From: Tubulanus polymorphus
Taxonomy: Eukaryota > Nemertea > Palaeonemertea > Tubulaniformes > Tubulanidae
Length of the DNA stretch: 64,000 nt
Direction: 5' to 3'
NCBI RefSeq assembly: GCF_964204645.1
Contig: NC_134030.1
Span: forward strand, 20,093,110-20,157,109
Of the stretch, positions 12,324-23,919 are shown in pieces. How positions within the stretch are numbered: the stretch's first letter is position 1; every line of letters begins with the position of its first letter. The position numbers were made by a program, and so were the translations under genes. The notes under the pieces were generated by a model. The model was not told where the DNA came from. It worked only from the letters and a program-made list of their open reading frames with translations, and ran no database searches.

Positions 12324-12949
12324 TGTGCAATTATTTGGTTTTATTTCAATTTGTATTTGAAGAATATATAGTATCGCGCGCAATATTTTTCATTCATTCG
12401 TCGACTGTTCTGGCTCGAGAAAACGAGATATTGTCATTTCGAAAGTATAATACGTTGGAAGAGCGACTAAGGTAAGCGTAGTGATAAAATATTCAAATTT
12501 AACGATAGAAAAATGATACCTTGTTCCTCAAAAGCTTAAAAGTTGATCCGGCCGGCCGCCGCCTATCTACCCTATACATTATTCTAAAAAAAGAAACTAT
12601 TATCAGCCAATCGACAACAAGACGCGGCGGCTATTGAAACGAATGGATTACAAATTTTATTGAAATTTACAAAATAACCCGGGCGCTGCGGAGAAACAAG
12701 GTGTCATTTTTAGCCTAAAAATAATATACCCCGATACGTACAGCAGCAATTTCAGTAGCCGGAATCTAAAATACGACACACGACTAAACACTTTTTTTCT
12801 GCTGAAAATCATGCATCGATTAATTGATCAATGACGTGTCACTGATCATACCGTTTAGCATAGTAGTATATTCTACGGTTATATGTAGATTTTCACCGAT
12901 GGAGATCTCAATATAAATTACATAAAATTCATAACCAAATTCATTATTC

Positions 12950-12981
12950 CTGAAGATGACTATTAGGATATAGTCGAAACG
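12950..12981 (+). repeat. Hammerhead-like motif of a dispersed repeat (copy-2 block)
   Basis: This is the copy-2 counterpart of 624-655, with identical core and stem. Confidence 0.45.
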
Positions 12982-13611
12982 TTGAATAAACTACTAAGCT
13001 CAAAGTAACATTTTCGGACTTTTTCTTATCATTGTGGGATTCTCTCTACATCGCGTCAACGCGGATATAGTGTTCTATCAATCGTGTTCATAACCAAATT
13101 ATTCTATAATAAATGATTTTCTATAATTGAGGTTAGGAACTAATTTCAAACGAATATCTTTTGACTAGATCATTTGGGCTGAGGAACCAAACTTGGAAGC
13201 GACTCTGAAGACAATAAATGAATTATCGATGATTATCTATATTAGATATTTAAAGCTTATCACTCACGGAAAGAAACGACAGAGACTTGTTCCTGCGATG
13301 CCCAAACACTAGCAATGCGGCCGCCCTGCACTCACTTCATAGCACGGCGTTCGAACCAGCGATTCAAACCCGTTACACTGCTCTGCACTAAATCAAAAAT
13401 ACATCAAGTATTCTTCATGAATTTTTGACTATATCTATTATCAGTTCCTTTTTTCTGTGTAGCTGCGTTATTTCAAACCTGGCTCATTCTCTGACGAAAA
13501 GGTTTGCTCATTGAGAGCCTATTTGAAAACTGTTGCAATATCAATTTTCTTTTCGAATTTTTGAAAATGCCAAATCGCAAATATATTTTATTCAAATTCT
13601 AGGCGAAGAAA

Positions 13612-14287
13612 ATGCTTGCTTATACAATGACTCGCATATGTGCTTTTGCTGCGATTGTGGCCAGTGCCGCGGCCTTCAGTGGTGAGTTAAGACTGGGAAA
13701 ATAATACTCAGCTTCATGAGATTTCATAAAATGATATAAATCAATTCGCAATTATCAGTAAACATTTATTATGCGTTTATCGACGGAACGAATTGATTTG
13801 ATAGATATATTTCACAAAATGACACATATACATTATGACCAAAACCCTGTTAATTGACGTGCAATATATTGTTATTATACACATGTATTTTTTTAACACC
13901 CTGGCCCGCTAAGCGCCACGCTAGAAGCGGGTTCGATGTTTCTTTTTCCCAATACCCACACTAGAGAAGAACCTCCGACCAAGAAACTCTGCCGCCTTCA
14001 GGGTTTGAACCCATAAACCCTGGATTGATGAGAGCAGTGTCAGGCGGCTTATACCACTCGGCCACTGCACCTCTCATCTGTTATCCTTATCGGGATCATC
14101 ATTATAGTCCTACATCTGGGGCGGGAGTTCCATTATTTCTTCAATTTAGGTAAAAACGTCTTTCACTTCAAAATTCAATTTTTAATTTCATGTTTTCGAA
14201 AATATAGATTGCTATCCAAAGGGCTGGACGTGTGACGATGACCTTAAGTGTTGCAGCAACACCTGTAGAGCTAGTATTTGTTCCTGA
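13612..14287 (+). CDS. Small secreted six-cysteine (knottin-type) peptide, copy 2
   Basis: Two exons, 13612-13681 and 14208-14287, give a 49-residue precursor with the same splice phase, signal peptide and C-x6-C-x5-CC-x3-C-x4-C framework as copy 1. Comparing the 150-nt coding sequences I count four substitutions, all amino-acid changing: two V-to-A changes in the signal peptide, and R-to-W and N-to-S in the loops of the mature peptide. All six cysteines are kept. AATAAA lies at 14457-14462. The intron holds the second copy of the SINE. Confidence 0.8.
13887..14074 (-). repeat. tRNA-derived SINE in the knottin intron, copy 2
   Basis: This is the orthologous copy of 1561-1741. It retains a few more body bases near 13990-14010 that are shared with the element at 32047-32267. 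Confidence 0.7.
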
Positions 14288-14456
14288 TCGTTGAGTACAA
14301 AGGTTTATAACGGGATATACTCGTGGTGGTTTGGGAAATATATCCGATTATGAAACTGAACGACAGTCAGTTTTACTGACTCGGCCGTGTACTAAAAAGC
14401 TCGCACTGAATTTATATTTGTTACCGATTCTTCATATCTTGTAGTAAATTAGATTC

Positions 14457-14462
14457 AATAAA
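14457..14462 (+). terminator. Polyadenylation signal of knottin copy 2
   Basis: AATAAA, conserved in position with copy 1. Confidence 0.6.
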
Positions 14463-14881
14463 ACTGCGAGTAAATAAATCAATTGTCGGGTTGTTGACTG
14501 TTTATGATTCATCGGTCAGAGTTTTCAAAGTGATCAGAAGTGCCATTCCATCGGCGGTGAAGAACATTCATCGTCAATTAAAAAAGACTACTCGTAAGCC
14601 AAAGTCCAAAATCTCCCTAATCAATTATTTCAGTCCCAGGGTTTAAATATTTCATATGCATCCATCCATTAAGATATCTAGAGTTTTCTGTCCTGTTGCC
14701 CGGTCGGTGATTTTCTTGTGACGTCACTCAACCTCGTATGAAACTGAGGAAAACAATATAAATTCAGTTTTAATATGCTTTACATGAAATCCATTTTCGT
14801 AGTTCATTGATGTTTCGATTTTTTGTTTATAAAATAGTAAGTATCATCTGCAAACATCGTGCAATCTAAGATGTCTATAAA

Positions 14882-15076
14882 TTATATCAGCAATAGGTGC
14901 CGAATATAAAGAGTAAATAAACCTGGCCCCAGAACTGAACCTCGGGGAATTCCACATCGAAAATCAGCAATATTAACTTTACCGTTTGTAACAACTTTGT
15001 GTGTACATTCCTGAAGGTGCCTAAGATTTTGAATAATTCTGTTTTGAAGCTGATTAGCGGCCATACGTTCGAGCAT
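14882..15076 (-). pseudogene. Non-LTR retrotransposon reverse transcriptase fragment, copy 2
   Basis: This is the same relic as 2551-2745, here with the motif GIPRGSVLGPGLFTLYI. That is closer to the active consensus in the SVLGP part but has R in place of Q. No other reverse-transcriptase domain is present around it. Confidence 0.75.
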
Positions 15077-16111
15077 CTTTGTGGCTACAGGTTAGTAAGA
15101 TAATGATCTATAATTATTCAACTAGTATAGATTTAAAAGTTGTGTTTTTTATCAATTGCTCAACCGAGCATGATTTTAATTAAACAGTTCGTAAAAACAA
15201 CACCCGTTTCCAAAGAGAGCAATTTATAATTCGAGTAACGATTGGAACAATAACACACTGTTTTAGAATTGGCGCGGGCAACTTTAGCATCTCCCTTATA
15301 CTTCACAAATCCACGACCCGCATCAAAATTGCTCGGAGCACCACGGCAAAACTGATGATTAACGCGACTAATGGTCAGTAGTGTATGTTCCAAACGAGCG
15401 ATGGAAATTCACTTATTTCAAACTGGTCATTTATGGGCAAAATACAAGCACTTGAGAGATACACGGATACGCGACATGGACTTAATAGCGTAACCTGCAT
15501 TTTCAAGTGTATTAATAGCATATGTGAGCTTTCAACTTAAACTTCGTGTTGGGCGGTGATTTATTGATAGGCCGTCTAGAAGACTGAGAACCGCATATTT
15601 TTTTTAAACTTTCTTTCAAAATCAATTCCGCAAGATCTAGCGGTTTGAAATCAAATCAATTCGTTTCGTTGAAATTTTCGTCATCTTGAATTGATGCTAA
15701 TGTAGAAAAGCATTGAATAATGATTTTGAGGCTCATCGTTAATATTCAATGATTCTATAACTAAAATTACGTTCGGGTTGAATGTGTTCTGATGAAATAC
15801 GTAATGTCTATTGACGAAATTCGTGTGCGAACAAATCGGAAAAAAAACAAAATTGGAATTAATTGGCGCATTAGGAATTTTGGTAAGCAACATGGAATCT
15901 AGAAATTATTGCTAATTGGAAAACAGATCTTTATGCAAAAAATCCAAACATTTCAAATCTAGAATCGGTTTAGAACTAATTGCGGCAGTAACCAAAAATC
16001 CACTTAAAAGAAGTCACAGCGAATTCTCTGATTGGACGAACTGCAATTTGTGTTCGTTGTTATTCGACGAAAATGGTTTCGGTTCATTCTGTCGTGTTGA
16101 TGTTGTTCGGT
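15077..16111. other. Intergenic region upstream of receptor 2
   Basis: Nothing beyond the sequence shared with 2746-3788 is recognisable. It presumably contains the receptor 2 promoter. Confidence 0.5.
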
Positions 16112-19100
16112 ATGGATCGACTGAGAGCACTGTTTTTAGCGTCGCTGATCGTCTGGCGAGTTAACATCGCACACGCTGATCTGTCTGACTCTGTGACGGT
16201 CAGTTCGTCTTGTAACAACACTTGGTACCCCGTCGAATCTACGTCCGGTTACATCGTTTCACCGAATTACCCGTCGTTAACGCGCGGTGTTGAATGTCGT
16301 TGGTTCGTCAACAGCTCTTTACCGGGAACTTTCAACATCAACCTATACTACGACATCGAGCCGTCGATATTCTGTAGTGATAACTACCTTCTCGTCGGTG
16401 AGTCCGATAACAGATTCTGCGGTGAAGGAAAACATGAAATCCGCCGTAACGATTCGATCTCGTTGATGTTTAGGAGTAACGTCGATGGTGCGCGGGGTAG
16501 TCGGGTTTATCTCATATATCGTTATGAACGAGACAATTTGAAATTATTTCTTAACTGCAGGAACATTTTTCATAGAATAAACAAATTACAAACACCGAGA
16601 GGATACAAATTCGCAATATATTTAAATCTTTGTCAATTATATTTGGAATGGATCGAGATCCCGGACGGTTTTGCGATTAATTTGACGTTTACACAGGTCG
16701 ATTTCAGATTATCTCCTGGCGCTCATTCAGCGACAACTGTTCAGATTTACGACGGATGGAACATCACCAGTGAACCTATAGCTGTTATACCAGAACAAAC
16801 CGGACATCCACCTTCATCATTTTATACTAAAACTAACAAAGCGATTATTGATACACATCTATTGCCCTTTAAATCGCAACTATTAGCTCATGTCTATAGA
16901 ATATCTGATTGGAACGTCTCTAATCCGTTAATTCAAATCTCTAATAACGAGTCTGGAGTGCTCATTCCCGGTGACAACAGTTTACACGTAATAACTCGAT
17001 CAAAACACTTACACTGCTGGTCTATCACAGTGCAGGTGTTACAGTACGTCGTCTTCAACTGGGCACGTGATCTCAACACATCCGGTGACGTCATTGGCGT
17101 ATATAAACTAGAAGGTTTACGCGTTGTAGGAACTGATATTTTACTCGGTTACAACTACCTGGAATCACTGAGTGTTAAATCTGACGGCTTTCTCGTCATA
17201 CTGTGCGTTTTAATAAGACAAGGTGTTTTACCGTCGAATGTGAAAATTGAATTTGAAGTGAAATCTTTTTCCATAAAAGACGTACGAGTGGAAAAACGCT
17301 CGGTGAGTATTGTGCCTTTTAATTTTAAGTTTATGATTTTGGATTTGTGTTTGGATGTGTGTGGATCTCTGTTATTAGGTTTCATGCGTAGAGTTTACTT
17401 TATACTTTAGTGGGAAATTTTGGATTTTTCACCTGAAAAAGAAATTTAATTTTAGCTAATCTTAAAACATGAATTGCTGCACGTGACAAAATCATTAATC
17501 GACGTAGATTTGAAAATGTTGTTATGTTATTAATACTTGAAAAAACAAATGCTGATTTGTTATATTTTGTAGATATCTGGTAACAGAAACAAATACGATT
17601 TGATTGTTCAAAATCTGTTCCCGACGACAAAGAAGACAACATTATCGTATCGCATAAATACATTAGAATTTAAACGGAAAGTTGATATCTATGAGGATGG
17701 CTTAAAACTAACAGTTTTATCGGAGACGTGCGAGGGAGCTGGATTTTATATATATGATGGTGGTAATTTTACAGCGAGACGCTATGGTCCGTATTGTCCT
17801 GGTCATAAATACGGTCGTAACGTCGTCAGTCTGATTACATCAGGAGGACCGGTTACTGTAGTAGGATACGCTTATAGTGATGTACCTAAATCTGGGTATC
17901 TCAGAGTCAATCCTACTGATTGTGACGGGTATGTTCTACAGGAAGGAGAAAATCAGATCAATATGACGTCACACTGTCTCGTGATTACACCTGAAAACCG
18001 GCGCCTTCCTTTAGAAAATATTTATATATTATCAGAACACGAATATCAAATTTACACATGTTTCCGTGGTTTAAATTCGTGTCGTGATGTTACTCTCACA
18101 ACTCAATTACTGAATAACAGTCTCTTAATGAATCATCTGATGATAAAAGGAAGTAGTTATAGGTTCTGGAGTAGTTCAATGATGATTGTACTACGACGTA
18201 AATGTTTGGTGTTGATGATCTATCAAGATTCCCCGGTAGTTACTGCTAGTAGTTTTGCATACATCCCGCCGATGCGAGAAAAATGTGGAGTCGCACAATC
18301 ACCGAACTATCCTCGATATGTTACACAACGCAGTAAATCAAGTTTGTACTACTCATTTCATTACGACAAACATTTGAATTATTACATCAGATTCCTTTTC
18401 AAATTTATGGGACACGCCTCGTGCAGCCCTTCTAGTAGTAATGCTGTTCGAGACCTGTTATTACTGGTACAGAGTATTTTTAAACCCGGTAGTGTTTTAC
18501 TCCTTGTGGGGCTGCGTCGCCACGAGACTAAAATATGTGAAAATAACGCAGTACCGGGACTTGTATTGTACAGTCTACTCGGGCACGACGTTTACTTCGA
18601 AGCGAAAAACTATATCCCTTTATTTCAAATTCAATACACTTTAGAACAATCGCCTTCACAAACACATCGAAATAATGACTGTGGGTCAGATTTTCTAGAT
18701 TCAGGTGTTTCGTGTATCAGATACATCAAACATGAACGTCTGAATTGGGAGAACGCTGAAATGTACTGTCAACAGAAATACGGAGGACATCTTCTCAGTA
18801 TCAACATTGAACAGGAAATGATTGCTGTAAAAAAACTGTTCGCTACGAATCTTCTTCAGGAGGCGTATTCACAGGCGGCGCTGATTGTGATGATTGGATT
18901 GAAATGGCAGGTAATTTCCAAGTATCGTTATGAACATGTTTACCAACATTCATTTAGTATTGAACATGATTTTGAATTTGTTACCAATTCATTAATTCTC
19001 TACTAAAAGTCTAGAATCTTTCATATTAATTGAAACAGATTTCTATAAATCAACGTGTAAAATGTAACATAATCTTAATTTGATAAACTCAATTCAGACG

Positions 19101-22100
19101 CTTGATATAAGTTAGATATCCAAAAGCTAATCGTCATGAACTATTCTAAACCTTTCTCGATCAATGAAACTGAATTTATTTTGAACAGGATGATGGTTAT
19201 TACACGTGGACTGATGGGAAACCATTGAGCTACACAGAATGGTTTAAACCTGCTGTGATAAACGAAACGATACCAGAAGTTATTCAAGGATTGATATCTC
19301 CTCTACGAAAACAACCGATAATTGACGTCAATATGCCGTGTACGGCGATGATACTGAATAATCCACGAGGATCAGCGAACTGGGTTCGATTCCCGTGTCA
19401 AATAGAGGAGACTCGAACAACTTTCATTTGTGAAAAAGACAAAGATAACTCCTCATCGACTAAAAATCACAAATTACCTGTTGCAGAAGAAAACTCTACT
19501 TATTATTCGGGGATATTGGAATCAGTTAACTCCACGTGTTTTAAAGGATGGATTGGTATAGAAGGACATTGCTATCAGATACTTACAGCCTGGGATACTC
19601 ACAGATTGTCGATTCCGGAAGCTGAGGAAATGTGTCTTAAAATCGGTGGTGAAATAGGTATAGTATCCAATGATGTTATAATTCAGCATTTGATTCAAAT
19701 ATTTCATTATGAACATCAATATGGTGCTATACTGGCGAAGGCTACGGATAGTGAATTTCTTGCTCTGAATCCAGTTTTGACCAGAGATGAAATAACATAT
19801 AAAAAAACGGTGAAATGGTCAGTGACTGCCTTTGATAATGTCGCAGATGTAGCGCATTCAGTGCTATGTTCCTATAATGTAACTGATGAAGAGTTGACTT
19901 CTATAAAAAGGTGTAAATCGTGGCAATTTGAATGTAACGATCAAAGATGTATCAGCGATCATCGCGTATGTGATACCAGAAACGACTGTCAACACGGTGA
20001 AGATGAACTCGATTGTTCGGATTCAAACTGGCGCAGTCAGTTCCACTGTACTGATGGAAGAGTTATATCAGTGAGTAATTTGTGTGATTTTGTACGAGAT
20101 TGCGCTGACGGATCTGATGAGAACTCGTGCTATCATACTTCATGTTCCTCTGAACAGTTTAAGTGTAGCAATGGACAATGTGTGGGTTTATATAATCGAT
20201 GTGATGGACTGGTTGATTGTAAAGATAAATCTGATGAGATCGGCTGCTCTTCAGATGAATGTAACGGGTTTCTGTGTGTAAATGGTGAATGTATCAGTTC
20301 TCTGTTGTATCGGGATGGTGTTGTAGATTGTGCTGGTAGCCTCGAAGAAGATGAGATTGTCGTCAACATAACAGTTACACCAAAGATTCACTGTACTACA
20401 AAGAACTGTACGACTAATTTCACAAACTTATGTAAGAAATCCGATGAACAAAGATGTTCTTTCGATTCTCCTCACTGTTATTCTAGACGTCACAGGTGTA
20501 TTTTAGAAAGGAGGCCGATTGGTTACCCGGTATGTAGAAGGCTCGAACATATACAAGGTTGTACTGATTTCAAATGTCCAGCTGGTGCTGCAAAATGTCC
20601 AGCATCTTACTGCATACCGATGGGACAGGTGTGCGATGGTCGATCCGATTGTCCTAACTCAGAAGATGAGCGAAACTGCAAGACTTTGTCGTGTCCCGGC
20701 ATGTTTAAATGTGGCCATGAAAACCGATGCATACCTCAATCTGAAGTTTGTGATGGTGTCGTCAATTGTAAACATACCACTGATGACGAAGCTTTCTGTG
20801 ACGTCATATGTCCAAAGGAATGTGAATGTCAAGGTCATTTGATTGATTGCGATCATGCTGATTTCGAAGAAATTACTGATCTTTTCTCGGCATCAACTCG
20901 AGTTCTGATTTTATCAAGAAACCGAGTTGTATTCAATGAGTCCACATTTTCTTCGTACCTCTATCTACATTTCCTTAATATTTCACGTAACAATTTGTCT
21001 TATATTGTTCCAAACTCGTTCTCAAACCTGCATAATCTACATACATTAGATCTAGCTTATAACCGCATAATATCATTTTCCGCGAATACATTCGCCGGTT
21101 TGTATAGTTTGAAAATGCTTTTGATTTTTGGAAATTCAGTGAGATATTTAGAAGAAGGCAGTTTTCATGGTTTAAAGTCATTAAGCGATCTCGATCTTCA
21201 CGGACTTTCCTTGTCGTTACTCGGTGGAAATGTGTTCCGTGGTTTATCAGCTTTAGAGTCGTTAAATATCAGCGGTAACGTGATCAAAGATATTTCACCA
21301 AATGCGTTCGCCGGATTAACAAAACTAAGAAATCTGGATCTAACCGAAAATTCTGAAGTCATATCCGTACAAAGAAACGTTTTTGACAGTCTTACATTAT
21401 TGAGTTCTTTGGCTTCTGACGCGTACAAATTTTGTTGCATGGTTCCGAATGTTGACCAGTGTCTCCCGGAAGCCGACCAATTTTCATCTTGTTCCGACCT
21501 GATGGGTAACACTGTTCTTAGAGCAATCATTTGGGCGATCGCTTCATTCAGCTTTTTTGCCAACATCATCGTAATTTTACTTCGCGTTCAAGCGTTACGC
21601 ATTTCATCCTCTGAATCACGTAACACATCCTCTGATATCCTCATCATTAATATTGCCACCTGCGATTTTCTCATGTCAATTTATCTTTTTCTGATCGCTG
21701 GAGCCGATTACGTCTATAAAGGTGTTTATTTCCTCAATTCTGAAATGTGGACAGATAGTTCACTGTGTCGACTCGCTGGGATTTTAGTAACTCTTTCGTG
21801 CGAAGGGTCTTTGCTTTTTCTCCTGATTCTAACCCGTCAAAGATACTCGAATATCGTCGATCCATTTTCTGGAAGCCCAATTATATCATCGACATATGTG
21901 TTCGGTATTTGCTGTATATGCTGGATCATTTTGGGCAACATTTCAATGCTACCGTTGTCGTCATCTTCTTATTTCGGACATAACTTTTACGGCACAACTG
22001 GTGTTTGTTTACCTATGAATTTACTATCCATCGATGTCCACGCCTGGCAATATTCATTCGCTATTTTTGCCGTGTTTAACTTGGTCGTACTTGCTACAAT

Positions 22101-22416
22101 AATGATGACGTATGCACAGATGTATAGACTCGTATCTGGAAGCAGGTCCGGCTCGGGTAGAGCAGATCCTACCGAATTGGTTCTGGCGCGTAGGAGTTTA
22201 GTGATAAATCTGTGTAATTTATTTTGCTGGTTACCGATAATTATCGTTCAGTTTTGCGCTGTATTCCGAGTAGAAATACCGAATCAAGTGGCGGCTTGGT
22301 TGGCGGTACTTTTCCTACCGATCAACTCGTCACTGAATCCACTTCTTTACACCATCCTCACTATTGATATTAAATCTATTCGGGCCAGAAATAAACGCGT
22401 TTTGAAAACTCGCTGA
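16112..22416 (+). CDS. Giant GRL101-like GPCR (receptor 2), tandem paralogue of receptor 1
   Basis: Three phase-0 exons (16112-17302, 17573-18910, 19189-22416) give about 1918 residues with the architecture of receptor 1: signal peptide, CUB and CUB-like modules, split C-type lectin domain, second lectin domain, LDLa repeats, LRR N-cap and LRRs, and 7TM with RQRY and NPLLY. Most of the protein is nearly identical to receptor 1. Differences cluster in a few places: part of the CUB-like region of exon 1 (around 16545-16660), a short segment of exon 2 near 17870-17920, another near 18455-18530, and the second lectin domain. The introns also align with copy 1. The reading frame is intact throughout, so both copies look functional. 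Polyadenylation signal at 22559. Confidence 0.9.
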
Positions 22417-22558
22417 ACCATTCGACAGTCAAACCCTGACTATGCACTCTAATCAGAATGCTGCGAAATCTTTTCAGATGAAATATATTTAATTACATAA
22501 ACAAATACGTAGCAAACGTGTGGACTCGAGAACGAACTGATACTTGCTTATACGTTCC

Positions 22559-22564
22559 AATAAA
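22559..22564 (+). terminator. Polyadenylation signal of receptor 2
   Basis: AATAAA followed by an A-run, 143 bp after the stop. Confidence 0.5.
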
Positions 22565-23041
22565 AAAAACTGACGACACTTCAAGATAATATCGCAAAGT
22601 AATGAAATCATCGAATGGGTTTCGAAACGTGTCCAGAAATACGACGTAGCGATAAGAATACACGCTAGGAGAGCTGAGTAATGTCATCTAATATGAGTTG
22701 TAACACCGATTATCCTGACAGTTAATTACGTTTATTTTATATCAGGATGATTTAAAAATTATGTAAGCTGGAAATAAAAGTGCCAAATAGTGGTACATGT
22801 TCTACGTTCATCGATTTAAAACCGTATTTGAGCGCTTCAATGTTTAATCGAAGGATAAAGCTTGCGTTGCTTTCGTCCATTCAAAGTCCTACGCCCGGAG
22901 GAGGTGGAATCACTTCAAATGCGTTTCGAACCATATGGACATTATCGGCGCTGTTAAAGGTGATCTACGTCTTTTGAATTCAGTTGTGTCCAGTATGTTC
23001 TTGCCAGTTTCTCGTTTATCAATCTTTTATAGCCTCGGCCT

Positions 23042-23290
23042 TCAACATCCCCTAACAAAGGATAAGTATCGTCTAATGCACTGAGTTAGGTGTACTCGGG
23101 CCCACAACGGGAACGACAATTGAATCAATCGGTCAACACTGATCAGAATGATTACCGAGTTCCGATGCATCTTCGCCGTGTGCCGAAGTCCGTCACAGTA
23201 CACAGTAAACACCGCCGACAATCCGAAAAAATAGTTCAAATATTGAAATTTTTTGCAAACCGTACGTCCACAACGATAAGTATTCCTTCA
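23042..23290 (-). pseudogene. Antisense relic of a class A GPCR (TM3/ICL2), copy 2
   Basis: This is the copy-2 counterpart of 10833-11105. Here the TM3 end reads ISVDRLIQLSFPLWAR. A four-base insertion near 23085 relative to copy 1 changes the downstream frame, so at least one copy cannot encode a continuous receptor. Confidence 0.45.
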
Positions 23291-23343
23291 ATGAGGTGAA
23301 GCAAAATATCGCAACCAGGTATTTTAGGATCGCAGATATTCTG

Positions 23344-23446
23344 GACCCAGTTCCACAGTCGTGAGTTAGAGTTAACTGAGTTAAAGTTAGTTCATTTTCA
23401 ATGAGTTAACCCAAATCTAAACTCAAAACTGTGGAACTGGATCCAG
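23344..23446. mobile_element. Foldback element (MITE-like) present only in copy 2
   Basis: About 103 bp are inserted here relative to the equivalent site in copy 1 (11130/11131). The ends are inverted repeats, GACCCAGTTCCAC and GTGGAACTGGATC, and inner segments around GAGTTA are also partly complementary. Exact borders and target duplication are ambiguous by a few bases. A second member of the family is at 24331-24440. Confidence 0.75.
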
Positions 23447-23509
23447 AGCAGGTGGTACGTACCATTTGTAAATTTGAGAAAAAAAGGATTCTAAGAAATT
23501 ACCGTGAAA

Positions 23510-23919
23510 TATTTCCGATAATCTTTTAAAATATACATCGATACTTTTCCCATCTGGGCATTTCCAATCAACTTTCGTAGTTGTTTACTTTGGTACTTAA
23601 GTTTCTTCCAGTGAACGATTCGGAAATAACCGAGGATTTCACTCTATCTCATGGTAAACATCGACTTGACCTGAGACATTTTTCGCGAATCAAGTACTTT
23701 TATTTTTCTAAATAAGATTCTAAATGAATTTATTATAATTATCGAAGAACGAACAAATTCTAATCAATAGATCTAGGAACACAGGAACTTATAATATGCG
23801 GCTTTTGAAAAGTTAGAATAAAAATTTTGTGTTAAAAAGTTTGATCGTGAAAATAGGAATTTTTAATAGATATTCGACTCGCTGCCGTTCATATAATTAG
23901 TATTTGAAACATGAAGTTA
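23510..23919. other. 3' flank of peptide gene A
   Basis: No gene is seen. The stretch shares scattered similarity with the 3' flanks of genes B (32400-33128), C (39020-39699) and D (51600-51990), including the 'aatcaagtacttttattttt' block. So the duplicated unit of this gene family includes several hundred bases of 3' DNA. Confidence 0.5.
23700..23705 (-). terminator. Candidate polyadenylation signal of peptide gene A
   Basis: TTTATT on the plus strand reads AATAAA on the minus strand, about 215 bp after the stop, inside a block conserved in the 3' flanks of the paralogous genes. Confidence 0.35.

Larger units (their letters stand above)
12324..23509. repeat. Segmental duplication, copy 2
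   Basis: This is the second copy of the 1-11194 block, separated from the first by about 1.1 kb of unshared DNA (11277-12323). Compared with copy 1 it carries one extra foldback insertion of about 103 bp (23344-23446). Beyond 23509 it passes directly into the 3' flank of cysteine-rich peptide gene A. Confidence 0.95.
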
